From NCBI RefSeq assembly GCF_001586215.1, contig NZ_CP014634.1:1426001-1490000 (forward strand): DNA of 64,000 bases, written 5' to 3'. Both the position numbers and the translations under genes were made by a program. Below are positions 17,390-26,492 of the stretch, one piece after another. This DNA is from Corynebacterium simulans (GTDB taxonomy: Bacteria > Actinomycetota > Actinomycetes > Mycobacteriales > Mycobacteriaceae). The notes under the pieces were generated by a model, which was not told where the DNA came from, made no database searches, and was given only the letters and a program-made list of their open reading frames with translations. The number at the start of each line of letters is the position of its first letter. Position 1 is the first letter of the stretch.

Positions 17390-18309
17390 CGATTTACTCC
17401 GATTCTGCTCAGTAGGTCGTGGGTGATGGCTGAGTTGTTATGCGTATATATATGGAGGCCCTCCGCGCCCGCGCGCAGAACGCCGCGCGCGAGTTCGGCC
17501 GTGAGCTCCATACCGATTTCTTGTTCTTCTTCTGGGGTTTTCGCTGCCGCGAGCGCTGCCCGCACTTTTGGCGGGACGTCGAGCCCGGACAGCCCCGCCA
17601 TTCGCTCAAGGCGGGCCACGCTGGTCATCGGCATGATTCCTGGGATAAGCGGGATGCGCACGCCGGCGAGCCGGGCGCGTTGATAGAAGCGCGCATAGTC
17701 TTCTGGGTCGAAGAAGAGCTGCGTTATGGCGAAGTTCGCGCCCAAGCGCTGTTTGGCCAGCAAGACATCGATGTCCTCATCAGCATTGGCTGATTCCGCA
17801 TGGCCATTGGGATAGCACGCCACGCCGACGGCCAGGTTGCCTGCGGCGAAACGTGCCGCTTGCGCTGCTTCCCGACGCCGAATGAGACGGATCAGCTCAT
17901 CAGCATGCTGCAGGTAGCCCACGGGCATGCCGTCTTCCGGAAGATCCCCGCGCAGTGCGAGGAATCCGCGGACGCCAGAATCGACGAGTACATCGACCCA
18001 CTCGCTAAGTTCCTCCGGGCTACCGGCAGTGCAAGCAAGATGCGCCAGGGGACGCATCGAGGTAGTGCGCGAAATCTGCTCAATGAACGCGGCCGTGCCA
18101 CGCAACCATCCGGAGCGCTGCGAGCTGGTTACTGCAATGTAATCAGGGTGATAGCTCTGCAACACTGCAAGCAGTTCAGATGTCTTGCTCGCATCAGCGT
18201 CGTTGCGCGGCGGAATCACTTCGAAGGAAAGCGCGGTGCGTTGACGCACCCGAGCCGTCCATTCACTGATTTGGTCTAAAGGAGCAGAGGCCGAGAGTCG
18301 CGGAGTCAT
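17386..18309 (-). CDS. metF: Methylenetetrahydrofolate reductase MetF
   Basis: A 307-residue flavin-dependent reductase converting 5,10-methylene- to 5-methyltetrahydrofolate. Family features are the FEVIPPRND opening (catalytic Glu), HLACTAGSPEEL, GFLALRGDLPED and FAITQLFFDPEDYARF. The ATG at 18309 is chosen because an AAGGAGG ribosome-binding site sits five bases upstream; the GTG two codons earlier would fall within that site. First gene of the metF-metE operon. The leader carries two TAGAC-(6)-GTxCA elements matching the methionine/cysteine repressor McbR of corynebacteria. Confidence 0.95.
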   Translation of the reverse strand: MTPRLSASAPLDQISEWTARVRQRTALSFEVIPPRNDADASKTSELLAVLQSYHPDYIAVTSSQRSGWLRGTAAFIEQISRTTSMRPLAHLACTAGSPEELSEWVDVLVDSGVRGFLALRGDLPEDGMPVGYLQHADELIRLIRRREAAQAARFAAGNLAVGVACYPNGHAESANADEDIDVLLAKQRLGANFAITQLFFDPEDYARFYQRARLAGVRIPLIPGIMPMTSVARLERMAGLSGLDVPPKVRAALAAAKTPEEEQEIGMELTAELARGVLRAGAEGLHIYTHNNSAITHDLLSRIGVNR

Positions 18310-18352
18310 GTCCACCTCCTTCGCTGGTCACTTCGATTTCGTTGAGATGAAA

Positions 18353-18368
18353 TGTACCAAGCGGTCTA
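18353..18368 (-). promoter_or_regulatory. McbR-like operator 1 upstream of metF
   Basis: On the metF strand this reads TAGACCGCTTGGTACA, that is TAGAC-N6-GTxxA. It matches the corynebacterial McbR consensus TAGAC-N6-GTCTA fully in one half and partly in the other. It lies 44 bases upstream of the metF start codon. Confidence 0.6.
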
Positions 18369-18461
18369 TTAAGAAAGGAGGGCTAAATTTTAGGTACCAT
18401 CTTTAAAACGGTTCTGCCTGCGGGGTTAACGTTTATTAGCGCGAATAAAAATCGCCCAAAA

Positions 18462-18477
18462 TGAACCAAGCTGTCTA
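18462..18477 (-). promoter_or_regulatory. McbR-like operator 2 upstream of metF
   Basis: On the metF strand this reads TAGACAGCTTGGTTCA. It differs from operator 1 at only two positions, and the left halves lie 109 bases apart. The conservation of even the six spacer bases points to a real binding site. It lies between metF and the divergent SGNH gene, so it could serve either. Confidence 0.6.
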
Positions 18478-18618
18478 CCTAGAAGGCGTGGCGGCGGGGG
18501 TAACTGGCCTGAAAAAGCAGTAAAATCAAGGCCAATTCCCAATGTCAGACTTGTCTATACCACCTCTCTTAAACAAGTTGCGACCAGCTCCAAACGCAAA
18601 CGACATCGAGGCTCTCTC

Positions 18619-19494
18619 TTGAAAAAACATAAGATTTTGACCAAGCTCTCTGCTGTCTGCGCTGCAGTAGTAACCACCGCAGCTCTTGGAACGGCAGCCG
18701 CATCGGCTCAGCAATCTGAGACGGTCCTCTTCGGCGACTCCATTTTTGCCAACCCCACCTTCGATCAAATCGGCTCCCCCATTGCCGAGCTGTCTAGCGC
18801 CATGAAGATCGGCAGCGACCCAGGCGCTCCGAGCCCACAGGGTTGCCCGCAGGGCGCATCCAACGTTGGCCGCGAGCTCGGCCGCGCCTCGGGCCAGCGC
18901 GTCATCAACTACGCTTGCTCCGGCGCTACCGCTGCTGGCTCCACGCCGCGTTCGGACTTTGTCCAGCAGGTAGGCCACGCAGTGGATACCCACACCCTCA
19001 ACCCGGGCACGCGCAACGTGCTGATCCAGTTCGGCTTCAATGACGTCGTCAACACGAACTTCATCCTTGACCCGAACCGCACGGCTTATAAGAACGCGAT
19101 GCGCAATCAGATAAACCGCATCCGCGCTGCCGCCCCAAACGCCAAGATCACCCTGGTGGGCTACCCAGCCTTCTCTGCGGCAAACGGCTCCATTTGCCCA
19201 ATCCGCATCAAGGAGAACCCAGGCCTAGGCGCTAACCTCTCCGCACTGGGCAGCGTACGCACCATCGAAGACAACGTTAACCATGCGATGTTCCAGGCCG
19301 CCCAGGAAAACCATGTGGACTACTTTGACCTACGTTCGGCCACCATCGACCACAATATGTGTGCGCCGACCGGCATGCGCTGGATGGGAGGCGTCTACGA
19401 GTTTGCGGAGCCGCATAATTTCTTCAACCACCTGACCCACTCCGGCAACGTTGGCGTGGCGCGCATCCTTTCGGATCGCGTCCTCGCACGCTAG
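18619..19494 (+). CDS. Secreted SGNH/GDSL-family esterase
   Basis: A 291-residue exported hydrolase. A signal peptide (MKKHKILTKLSAVCAAVVTTAALGT.., cleavage near ASAQ) is followed by block I with the catalytic Ser (LFGDSIFAN), block II Gly in YACSGATAAG, block III Asn in FGFNDVV, and a C-terminal His in a HNFFNHLTHSGN segment. Four Cys in the mature part suggest disulphides. The TTG start is supported by a GAGG ribosome-binding site seven bases upstream. Such proteins in corynebacteria are lipid or mycolate esterases; the substrate is not determined here. Confidence 0.88.
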   Translation: MKKHKILTKLSAVCAAVVTTAALGTAAASAQQSETVLFGDSIFANPTFDQIGSPIAELSSAMKIGSDPGAPSPQGCPQGASNVGRELGRASGQRVINYACSGATAAGSTPRSDFVQQVGHAVDTHTLNPGTRNVLIQFGFNDVVNTNFILDPNRTAYKNAMRNQINRIRAAAPNAKITLVGYPAFSAANGSICPIRIKENPGLGANLSALGSVRTIEDNVNHAMFQAAQENHVDYFDLRSATIDHNMCAPTGMRWMGGVYEFAEPHNFFNHLTHSGNVGVARILSDRVLAR

Positions 19495-19520
19495 GAAATC
19501 CACATAAGGATTAAACGCTA

Positions 19521-19549
19521 TAGTGGCGGGGCCCTCGCGCCGTCACTAC
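19521..19549 (+). terminator. Possible stem-loop after the esterase gene
   Basis: TAGTG-GCGG... and ...CCGtCACTA form an imperfect stem shortly after the esterase stop. No strong T-run follows, so termination is uncertain. Confidence 0.35.
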
Positions 19550-19593
19550 GCTGGGGTGAAGCGCACCATAAACTAATTTAAGGAGCATCTGGG

Positions 19594-20403
19594 ATGAACC
19601 CCACCGCAATTTCCGCCTCCATCGGTCTAGCGAACAATCTATGGAGCCGTTTCAAGGATTACCGCGAGGAAAAAGAACTCGAAGCTTATGCCGCCCTTGA
19701 AGGCGCCGCCGCACGTGCGGAAAGCCGCAGCAAGGATCTCTTCCCAGAGGCACGCCGCAACGCCGGTGCTGTAACCCAGGCTGCCCACGAGCGTCTCGAG
19801 CGCACCATCGCTGAGCTCAAGGAGCGCGGCCAGGAAGCTGGCAAGCAGGCATCTGAACGCTTCGAAGAGGCTCGCGAGGATGCCAAGAAGGCGCAGAAGA
19901 AGACCAAGAAGCAGGCAAAGAAGCAATCCAAGGCTGTACGTAAGGCCGCAAAAAAGGCGCAGAAGCAGAGCGCAAAGAAGCTGAATAAGGCAAAGAAGGT
20001 CAACTTCCGTAAGGAAGACAAGGGCTCCAAGTTCTGGCCATTCGCTCTTATTCTGACTCTTGTCTCCGCAGTTGCCGGCGGCGCTTACTACTTCTTCAAG
20101 ATCCGCAAGGAAGCTCCTTCCGAGGTTCCACCTCGCGTTGAGGACTTCGGTGGCGGCGCAAACGCAGCGGCTGAGGGCTCCACCTTGGTCTACACTTCCA
20201 CCTCCGAGCAGGACCTCAAGAAGGATTCCGACCTCGCTGAAGAGGGCGTCGTCGAGCGCGATGAGGAGCTGCTGGGCTCCATCGATGAGCAGCTGGCAAA
20301 GCACAAGGAAGAAGCTGCGGCCGCTGAGGCCGATACCTCCCGCATCACCGATGACCGCGAGGACGAGGGCAAGCACCGCCTGCAGACTGACGAGCAGGAG
20401 TAG
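19594..20403 (+). CDS. Lys/Ala-rich coiled-coil membrane protein, unknown function
   Basis: A 269-residue protein of three parts. Residues 1-145 are a long, highly charged helical region ending in a block of KK/KQ/KA repeats (about 90-140). A single transmembrane helix (FWPFALILTLVSAVAGGAYYFF) lies at about 149-170. The tail of about 100 residues is acidic and low-complexity. The Lys-rich, histone-H1-like block would be cytoplasmic if the tail is outside. An AAGGAG ribosome-binding site supports the ATG. I do not recognise a named family. The basic block could bind nucleic acid or acidic lipids (inference only). Confidence 0.8.
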   Translation: MNPTAISASIGLANNLWSRFKDYREEKELEAYAALEGAAARAESRSKDLFPEARRNAGAVTQAAHERLERTIAELKERGQEAGKQASERFEEAREDAKKAQKKTKKQAKKQSKAVRKAAKKAQKQSAKKLNKAKKVNFRKEDKGSKFWPFALILTLVSAVAGGAYYFFKIRKEAPSEVPPRVEDFGGGANAAAEGSTLVYTSTSEQDLKKDSDLAEEGVVERDEELLGSIDEQLAKHKEEAAAAEADTSRITDDREDEGKHRLQTDEQE

Positions 20404-20410
20404 TAATATC

Positions 20411-20426
20411 CCCCGAGCAAGGGGGT
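20411..20426 (+). terminator. Short GC hairpin after the coiled-coil gene
   Basis: CCCCC-gagcaa-GGGGG lies eight bases after the stop codon at 20403. The following T content is low, so it is a weak terminator candidate. Confidence 0.4.
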
Positions 20427-20519
20427 AGCGCTCAAGTTGTCTTGATCTCAATTCTTTGATTAAGAGACCTAGAGCTGATTGAATTCTTGAGTATTTCGAA
20501 CCTATCTCAAGGAGAGTAA

Positions 20520-20723
20520 ATGAGCTTCGAGTCTCTCATTGTCAAGCTCAAGAGCGGAGCGACCTACTACTTCCCAGCCGGCTCCGTCAGCGGGGATCCT
20601 TCACATCGTGTTGACAATCTCCGCTTTGCAATTGAGAACGGCACTATCTTCCGTTCTGTTGATGACAACGGTATCGACCGCGAGTTCTCTGGATACGACG
20701 TATCGAATTACCACCTTGCATAA
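20520..20723 (+). CDS. Small conserved-looking hypothetical protein
   Basis: A 67-residue ORF with an excellent ribosome-binding site (AAGGAGAG, five bases before the ATG) and a strong terminator just downstream. The protein is hydrophilic, with predicted beta strands (SLIVKLKSGATYYFPAG) and an acidic middle. It has no signal peptide or membrane segment. It stands alone between the coiled-coil protein and the ABC transporter. No function can be assigned. Confidence 0.7.
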   Translation: MSFESLIVKLKSGATYYFPAGSVSGDPSHRVDNLRFAIENGTIFRSVDDNGIDREFSGYDVSNYHLA

Positions 20724-20747
20724 AACCTGCAGAGCATAAAACCTGCT

Positions 20748-20797
20748 AAGGCTGCCTTTCTTTCCGGATAATCCGAGCAAAGGAAGGCAGCCTTTTC
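20748..20797 (+). terminator. Intrinsic terminator before the ABC operon
   Basis: AAGGCTGCCTTTCTTT pairs with AAAGGAAGGCAGCCTT, allowing one bulge, and is followed by TTTCTT. It closes the small-ORF transcript and isolates the ABC operon. Confidence 0.85.
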
Positions 20798-20814
20798 TTA
20801 TAGGATAAGCAGCT

Positions 20815-22389
20815 ATGACTGTCTATCCTCGCATGAAAACCTGGTCTTGGTACCTGCCAAGCCAGCCACCCGCCGGGGAGACCTCTCTCACCGAAACCAC
20901 CAATTGGTCTAAACCCCGCAGCGCAACCCGGCGCCTGCTCTTTGCGCAGCCGGTGGGCGTGGCCGGCATTCTCATCTCCGCCGCCATCAACGCGCCATTG
21001 GGCGCGCTTGTCTCCGTGGTTATTGGCCAAGCCACGCAATACGCATTCAGCGCCCCTTCCTGGCGCACACTCGCCATTCCAGTGGCGTTGACCGCACTGC
21101 TGCTTTTCATCGTCTATCTCGCCGAGGCCACCGCGGATGCCTTCACCGATCTCAGCCAGGCCCGCACCACGCATACGCTGCGGCTCGGGCTGCTGGAGAA
21201 GCTGCTCCGCTCTTCTACCTCCGGACTTAACCCAGGCCGCCTGCTCAACACGATGGACGAGGATTCCCATTACATCGGCCAGCTCAAGCAGGTGCTCAAC
21301 TTTCCGCTGACCATGGTGGGCTATCTGCTGGGCGCGATTTTCAGCCTAGCGCCGATCTCGTCCGTGGTTTCCATCGTGCTTTTGATAGGTGCCGTCGTCA
21401 CCGCGGCGGTATCTTGGGCCACCGCAAAACCGTTGACGAGAGTGGCGGCAGCCCGCCGCCACAAGGAAAACACGGCGCTTTCGCTCGCAACGGACTACGC
21501 GCAGGGCTCCCGCGTTATTAAAGGTCTAGGCGCTAACGAGGTGGCCAAGCAACGCTTTGGCACCGCTGCACACACCGCCCTCGACGCAATGCTGCGCGAG
21601 CTAAGGCTTAGCGTCTGGTTGAACTGGTTGCGCCAGATGGTACCTACCGCATTTACCATCGGTCTGCTCGCATGGACCTCATGGCAGATGTACCTGGGCA
21701 ATATTTCCCCAGGTGGGATGATGAGTATCACGATGCTCGCCCCACCGGCGCTCAACGTCCTTGGGATCGCGCTGGGCCATCTCACCGAGGCGTGGGCGCG
21801 GGCCCAGGCCTCCGTGGAGCGCATCGGTGAGTTGCTGGAGGACCTGGATAAAAGGGACGTCGCAAAGCACGGCGATGCGCTTTCCTTAAGCCCTGGCTTG
21901 CAGGTCTGGGTACCGGGGACCACCAAAGGGCGCGCGCTTGTCGACGCCACCATGTCCCGCCTTTCTGCCCACGGCGCCCTGTGCCCGCCGCACCGGATTT
22001 CCGTGCTGGAGGGAACGCTGGCCGATAACATCAATCCGCTCGGCAACATCCCGGCATCGCAGGTTCGCGCGGCGCTTGAGGCCGCGGCCTGCGAGGACAT
22101 TGTCACTCGTCTCGGTGGCTTCGATGACAATGGCGCCTTGCCGGATGCTCCCATTGGGGAGGCTGGACTGAACCTATCGGGCGGTCAACGCCAACGCGTT
22201 GCGCTTGCCCGCGCGCTTGCCGCGGACCCAGAAATCTTGGTGCTTGATAACCCCACTACGGGCTTGGATTCGCTAACACTCGCGACGGTAGCTGAGCGCG
22301 TGGCGTGCTTGCGCAAGGACCAGATCACCGTCGTAATCAGCGGCGCGTCGACGTGGGCGGCTAACGCGAAGGAGGTGCTAGAACTATGA
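20815..22389 (+). CDS. ABC exporter half-transporter with degenerate ATP site (subunit 1)
   Basis: A 524-residue fused membrane/ATPase half transporter. About six membrane helices occupy residues 45-310. The nucleotide-binding domain is unusual. The Walker A position reads PGTTKGRAL (near 367-376) instead of GxxGxGKS/T, and the stretch from there to the Q-loop region is some 20 residues shorter than usual. The Walker B catalytic Glu is Asn479 (LVLDNPT). The signature LSGGQRQR at about 455 is perfect. It can therefore hardly hydrolyse ATP itself, but can supply a signature motif to subunit 2, whose ATG overlaps its stop. Substrate unknown. Confidence 0.88.
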   Translation: MTVYPRMKTWSWYLPSQPPAGETSLTETTNWSKPRSATRRLLFAQPVGVAGILISAAINAPLGALVSVVIGQATQYAFSAPSWRTLAIPVALTALLLFIVYLAEATADAFTDLSQARTTHTLRLGLLEKLLRSSTSGLNPGRLLNTMDEDSHYIGQLKQVLNFPLTMVGYLLGAIFSLAPISSVVSIVLLIGAVVTAAVSWATAKPLTRVAAARRHKENTALSLATDYAQGSRVIKGLGANEVAKQRFGTAAHTALDAMLRELRLSVWLNWLRQMVPTAFTIGLLAWTSWQMYLGNISPGGMMSITMLAPPALNVLGIALGHLTEAWARAQASVERIGELLEDLDKRDVAKHGDALSLSPGLQVWVPGTTKGRALVDATMSRLSAHGALCPPHRISVLEGTLADNINPLGNIPASQVRAALEAAACEDIVTRLGGFDDNGALPDAPIGEAGLNLSGGQRQRVALARALAADPEILVLDNPTTGLDSLTLATVAERVACLRKDQITVVISGASTWAANAKEVLEL

Positions 22390-24167
22390 GTAAACCCGCA
22401 GCAGATGCCCTAGCTCCTGCCTCCGCCCGTGAGTCCTGGCAGTTCCTTCGCACGCTGCCTTCCGCACCGTCGAAGGCGAAGCTGGCGCTGGTATTCGGCA
22501 TCTTCACTCTGACCATCCTGATGATGAACCTGGGCTCGCAGGTACTCGGCCGCCTCGTGGATATCATCCAGGGTGGCGAAGTCCCTGTGATTGGCTCTGG
22601 GCGCAAGGCGATGATTGCTGCACTATGGATCATCGCAGCCTGCCTCCTCGTTGAGGTCAGCGGCCGGGCGCTCGGCGGCTATCTCATCAACGCCCGCACG
22701 CGCCGACTGGCTGTGGATCTGCGTACCGCAGCTCTCGACTCGGTGCTGCGCGCTCCCGTGCCGCGCGTGATGGAGCTGGGAACCGGCAACGTGATCACGC
22801 GCTTGTCTAAGGACATCGACACCGTGGTCACGGCAGTGGCCATGATGGGTGAGCGCCTTGCCGTCACCATCTTCATTCTGCCGCTTACTTTCCTAACCAT
22901 GGCTTTCATCCACCCGGCTTACCTTTTGCTGTGCATGCTCGCAGCCGCCGTGATGTATCCGTTTATCAAGGGAACGATTCGCGATATCCCCGCCGTGGCC
23001 AATGCCGTCTCCACCGTAGAGGCCCGCCGCAACAACGTCTTGCTCGATACCATTCGCGCATTGGAGACCCTCCGGATTTTCCGCCTCGACGGCTGGGCCA
23101 CGCGCCGCATGGAGAACTATTCTTGGAATACCGTGCAGGCCTGGGGCGATAAGGTGCCGCTTATCAACCGCATCATCGGCCAAGGCAGCATTGCTTTCGG
23201 TGTGCTGCTCCTCGGTTCACTCTCCATGTCAGTGCCCATGGTGGCCTGGGGTTGGCTCACACAAGGCCAGGCCACGGCCGCGGTCTTGCTGGTCATGCGC
23301 CTAGAGATGCACGTTTTCAACATCTTGTTCTTCGCTGGGGAAATTCAGCATTCGGCAACTTCCTTGGGCCGCGCTGTAGCGCTGGCTCTGCTGGGCGCTG
23401 ACGTGCCAACCAAGGAAGTAGCGCCGCTTGGGCAAGCCCCCGCGGTGCATATCGACGCCGTGAGCTACTCCTACCCCGGCGGCGCCAAGGTCTTAGACGG
23501 CATTAGCCTCACACTGACGGCCGGCACCACGACCGCGCTGGTGGGCACCTCAGGTGCAGGCAAATCCACCTTGGCCGCACTGGTGGCCGGGCTGCAATAC
23601 CCCACTGCGGGCAGCATCCGCCTTGACAACGTCGACACCGCAACAGTGCCCAATACCTGGGTGACCGAGCACGTCGCGCTGATTACGCAGGAAGTCCACC
23701 TCTTCTCCGGCACGCTGCGCGAGGATCTTCTGCTCGCGCGACCTACTGCCAGCGACGCAGAGCTATGGGCAGCCCTACACGAGGTCGGCTTGAAGGAAGG
23801 TTCACGCTGGCTTCCCGACGGTCTCGATACCCGCATCGGCGCCGGCAACGAAGAGATGGGCGCCGAAGCCGCCCAGCAGATCTCGCTGGCGCGCATGGTG
23901 CTGCGCCAGCCGCCGGTGCTCATCATGGATGAGGCCACCTCAGAGGCCGGCTCTGAACACGCCGCCGTGCTTGAGGAAGCCGCCCGGGCCGTCACCCGCG
24001 GGCACACCTGCCTAGTGGTGGCGCACCGCTTGGACCAGGCTCGTGAGGCGGACCGCATCATCGTGATGGAGCAAGGAGAAATCGTCGAAGACGGCGACCA
24101 CGCCTCCCTCATGGCGCTCGGCGGCCGCTATGCCAAGGCTTATGCGCAATGGGAGCACGGCCACTAG
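22386..24167 (+). CDS. ABC exporter half-transporter with intact Walker motifs (subunit 2)
   Basis: A 593-residue half transporter: six membrane helices in residues 30-325, then an ATPase domain with an intact Walker A (GTSGAGKST, near 387) and Walker B with catalytic Glu516 (LIMDEATS). The signature, however, is degenerate (MGAEAAQQ in place of LSGGQ, near 492). It complements subunit 1 exactly, giving one canonical and one degenerate ATP site. The ATGA overlap with subunit 1 couples their translation. Family knowledge: such asymmetric heterodimers export drugs, lipids or peptides. No substrate-binding protein gene is nearby, consistent with export. Confidence 0.92.
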   Translation: MSKPAADALAPASARESWQFLRTLPSAPSKAKLALVFGIFTLTILMMNLGSQVLGRLVDIIQGGEVPVIGSGRKAMIAALWIIAACLLVEVSGRALGGYLINARTRRLAVDLRTAALDSVLRAPVPRVMELGTGNVITRLSKDIDTVVTAVAMMGERLAVTIFILPLTFLTMAFIHPAYLLLCMLAAAVMYPFIKGTIRDIPAVANAVSTVEARRNNVLLDTIRALETLRIFRLDGWATRRMENYSWNTVQAWGDKVPLINRIIGQGSIAFGVLLLGSLSMSVPMVAWGWLTQGQATAAVLLVMRLEMHVFNILFFAGEIQHSATSLGRAVALALLGADVPTKEVAPLGQAPAVHIDAVSYSYPGGAKVLDGISLTLTAGTTTALVGTSGAGKSTLAALVAGLQYPTAGSIRLDNVDTATVPNTWVTEHVALITQEVHLFSGTLREDLLLARPTASDAELWAALHEVGLKEGSRWLPDGLDTRIGAGNEEMGAEAAQQISLARMVLRQPPVLIMDEATSEAGSEHAAVLEEAARAVTRGHTCLVVAHRLDQAREADRIIVMEQGEIVEDGDHASLMALGGRYAKAYAQWEHGH

Positions 24168-24177
24168 GCTGGCCACC

Positions 24178-24672
24178 ATGCCTGATTTCGAACTGCGCCA
24201 TCTCACCGAAGCAGACCGTACTTACTTGGCACGACTAAACTTCCTCACTGACACTTTCGGCGATGAGCACAAAGAACTCACCCCGCAATTCGAGGCCGAC
24301 TTTGATTACTATCTGCGCGGCTGGAATCCTTCTCGCGGCGGGTTCATTGCTTGGTCAGGAGCCATTCCGGCCGGTGGAGTCTGGCTGAACTGGGGAACTA
24401 AGGATCGCCATGGGTACGGCCACGTCGCCGAAGGAATCCCTGAGTTCGCACTCGCCGTCGAGCCGCGCTTCCGCGGCCAGGGCGTGGGTACACTGCTTCT
24501 CGACGCCGCCACCAACCTCGCCCGCGAGAAAGGAGCCCCTGGTGTCTCCCTCTCGGTAGCGATAGCAAACGAACGCGCCCATCGCCTCTACCTGCACTTA
24601 GGCTTCGAGCCCGTCGATGAGGCGGAAGGCCACATTGTGTTGGTGAAACGCTTCAAGCCGACGCAAAGCTGA
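24178..24672 (+). CDS. GNAT-family N-acetyltransferase
   Basis: A 164-residue acetyltransferase. The acetyl-CoA-binding motif A is clear (EFALAVEPRFRGQGVGTLLLDAAT), followed by a typical motif B region ending in AHRLYLHLGFEPVD. The ATG at 24178 is preferred over an upstream in-frame ATG inside the ABC gene because it begins the conserved ELRHLTEADR strand. It starts ten bases after the ABC subunit 2 stop and is probably co-transcribed. The acceptor substrate is not known. Confidence 0.88.
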   Translation: MPDFELRHLTEADRTYLARLNFLTDTFGDEHKELTPQFEADFDYYLRGWNPSRGGFIAWSGAIPAGGVWLNWGTKDRHGYGHVAEGIPEFALAVEPRFRGQGVGTLLLDAATNLAREKGAPGVSLSVAIANERAHRLYLHLGFEPVDEAEGHIVLVKRFKPTQS

Positions 24673-24803
24673 TCGCGCTGCTTCCTCCCCTTCTCTCCTT
24701 CATTTCTCCTCTCTTCGAGGGTGGTCCCTTTGCTTGGCTCCCTTTGTGGGGGATGCAGAAGCGAGTCTCGGAAGCGGCGGGCCGAGGGCAACGCAGGAAC
24801 GAC

Positions 24804-24833
24804 GAAACCCGGCACCGAATGGTGCCGGGTTTC
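24804..24833 (-). terminator. Hairpin terminator next to tRNA-Ala copy 1
   Basis: GAAACCCGGCACC-gaat-GGTGCCGGGTTTC is a perfect 13-base-pair stem. It lies just downstream of the minus-strand tRNA-Ala and also faces the + strand GNAT gene, so it may work in both directions. A near copy is at 28460-28489. Confidence 0.85.
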
Positions 24834-24840
24834 TGGGCTG

Positions 24841-24913
24841 TGGAGCATAGGAGAATCGAACTCCTGACCTTCTGCTTGCAAAGCAGATGCTCTACCAATT
24901 GAGCTAATGCCCC
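24841..24913 (-). tRNA. tRNA-Ala (anticodon TGC), copy 1
   Basis: On the minus strand, GGGGCAT...ATGCTCC forms the acceptor stem, TTAGCTCAATTGGTAGAGCA the D arm, TCTGC-TTTGCAA-GCAGA the anticodon arm (anticodon TGC) and GGAGTTCGATTCTCC the T arm. The length is 73 bases without an encoded CCA. The sequence is identical to the copy at 28497-28569. Confidence 0.97.
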
Positions 24914-25089
24914 AGTGCGTTTAATGCTACCCCAGGGGTATCGCAGAAAGAAAATCGCTGGCCCGGCCGGGAGTCCCATCAGTCGCAGTAGTTAACTCTT
25001 TTCACTCTGGTTGCGTGTCACTACGGTTTTTAGAAACGGCGGTGACCATAATCTAGGAACAGAAACACCCTCGTTAGAAAGGCTTTTGC

Positions 25090-25938
25090 ATGCGCCGCCT
25101 CGCTGCCGCTACCGCTGCACTCTTACTTACCGCCGCACTTCCAGTCTCAGCCCACGCAGCGCCGGCATCGCCCTTCCCGGTCCCCAACTTGCCGCAGATG
25201 CAGCTGCCGAACCTCCAGCAAGAAGCCGAGAAACTCAATAACGACTTCCTAAACTCCTTGCCACCAGAGCTCGGTTCTTCGAAACCTGCGCCGCAAAAGC
25301 GCACCCCAAGCCCAGCACCTGCACCGACGCAAAAGTCTGACTGCTCCAACTGCGTCGCCATCACCTACGACGACGGCCCCAGCACCCTAACCAACCAGCT
25401 GCTCGACACCTTGCGCGAAAAACACGCACACGCCAGCTTCATGGTGCTCGCCCCTAACGCCACAGCCCACCCAGAGCTGCTGCGCCGCATGCAGGCAGAG
25501 GGGCATACCATCGGCAACCACACCAACACGCACCGCGAACTGAACAAGCTCGCCGCCGGCGACATAGACGGGGAAATCAAGGCGGGTGCCGGCGCCATCA
25601 AGGCAGCAACCGGCCAGAGCCCTCGTTGGCTACGCCCACCGTACGGCGCCACAAACGGCACTGTCGACGCCGCGGCCAAAGCCAACGGCCAAGCCGAGGC
25701 CATGTGGTCCGTGGACACGCTGGACTGGAAGGACCGCAACTCCGAGCACGTATGCAGCGCTGCAGTCAGCGGCGCGCAGCCGGGCGGCATCATCCTCATG
25801 CACGATATCCACGCCACCACGGTTAATGCTGCCAGCTGCGTCATCGACGGCCTGCGCGCCAAGGGCCTCGAGCCGGTCAGCCTCGATACCCTTGTCCCCA
25901 ACCCACAGCCGGGCAAGCAGTACTACTCTCGGGGCTAA
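25090..25938 (+). CDS. Secreted polysaccharide deacetylase (NodB domain)
   Basis: A 282-residue exported carbohydrate esterase of family 4. A signal peptide (MRRLAAATAALLLTAALPVSAHA) and a Pro-rich linker precede the NodB domain at about residue 95. All catalytic motifs are present: TYDDGPS (base and metal Asp), HTNTH (metal His pair), RPPYG, DTLDW and LMHDIH. It is expected to remove N-acetyl groups from peptidoglycan or another polysaccharide, which can protect against lysozyme. It lies between the two tRNA-Ala copies, and its stop overlaps the next start (TAATG). Confidence 0.92.
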   Translation: MRRLAAATAALLLTAALPVSAHAAPASPFPVPNLPQMQLPNLQQEAEKLNNDFLNSLPPELGSSKPAPQKRTPSPAPAPTQKSDCSNCVAITYDDGPSTLTNQLLDTLREKHAHASFMVLAPNATAHPELLRRMQAEGHTIGNHTNTHRELNKLAAGDIDGEIKAGAGAIKAATGQSPRWLRPPYGATNGTVDAAAKANGQAEAMWSVDTLDWKDRNSEHVCSAAVSGAQPGGIILMHDIHATTVNAASCVIDGLRAKGLEPVSLDTLVPNPQPGKQYYSRG

Positions 25939-26486
25939 TGATTGATTTCTCGGCCCCCGCAGATGTCGTTGCGCCCCAACTCTTGGGGGCAACTCTCACC
26001 TTCAACGGCGTCAGCATCCGCCTGACGGAAGTCGAGGCCTACCTCGGCGCCAAAGACCCCGCCGCGCACACGTACAACGGCCCAACCCCGCGCAACGCCA
26101 CGATGTTCGGCCCGCCCGGGCGCCTTTACGTCTATGCCTCCTATGGCATCCACCGCAACGGCAACATCGTGTGCGCCCCGGAGGGCACGGGCCAAGGATG
26201 TCTGCTACGCGGAGGCGAGGTCACCGAAGGTACCGAGCTCGCTTTCCGACGCCGCGGCACCACCGACTTCCATAACCTCGCCCGTGGGCCGGGAAACCTC
26301 GGAAAAGCACTGGGATTCACGCTGGAAGATAACGGCACGCCAATTCAACTCACCGAGCGTGAGCAAGAGCCGGAGTGGGTCTGCGGGCCGCGAATTGGCA
26401 TCAGCAAGAATAAACAAGCGCCATTGCGCTTTTGGATTCCTTTCGACAAGACCGTCTCGGCGCGCAGAGGCCTGCCGCCGAGCTAA
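25938..26486 (+). CDS. DNA-3-methyladenine glycosylase, AAG/MPG type
   Basis: A 182-residue base-excision repair glycosylase. AAG-family hallmarks are LLGATLTFNGVSIRLTEVEAYLG (active-site Glu in TEVEAY), DPAAHTYNGPTPRNATMFGPPGRLYVYASYGIH, the RGGEV segment and LARGPGNLGKALG. It removes alkylated purines. The ATG overlaps the deacetylase stop as TAATG, an unexpected pairing of a secreted enzyme with a DNA-repair enzyme. It converges on the MarR gene six bases downstream. Confidence 0.93.
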   Translation: MIDFSAPADVVAPQLLGATLTFNGVSIRLTEVEAYLGAKDPAAHTYNGPTPRNATMFGPPGRLYVYASYGIHRNGNIVCAPEGTGQGCLLRGGEVTEGTELAFRRRGTTDFHNLARGPGNLGKALGFTLEDNGTPIQLTEREQEPEWVCGPRIGISKNKQAPLRFWIPFDKTVSARRGLPPS

Positions 26487-26492
26487 TAAGGC

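Larger units (their letters stand above)
18310..18618. other. Divergent intergenic region metF / SGNH esterase
   Basis: About 309 bases without a gene. It holds the metF ribosome-binding site, the two McbR-like operators and presumably both divergent promoters. Nothing else distinctive was found. Confidence 0.7.
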
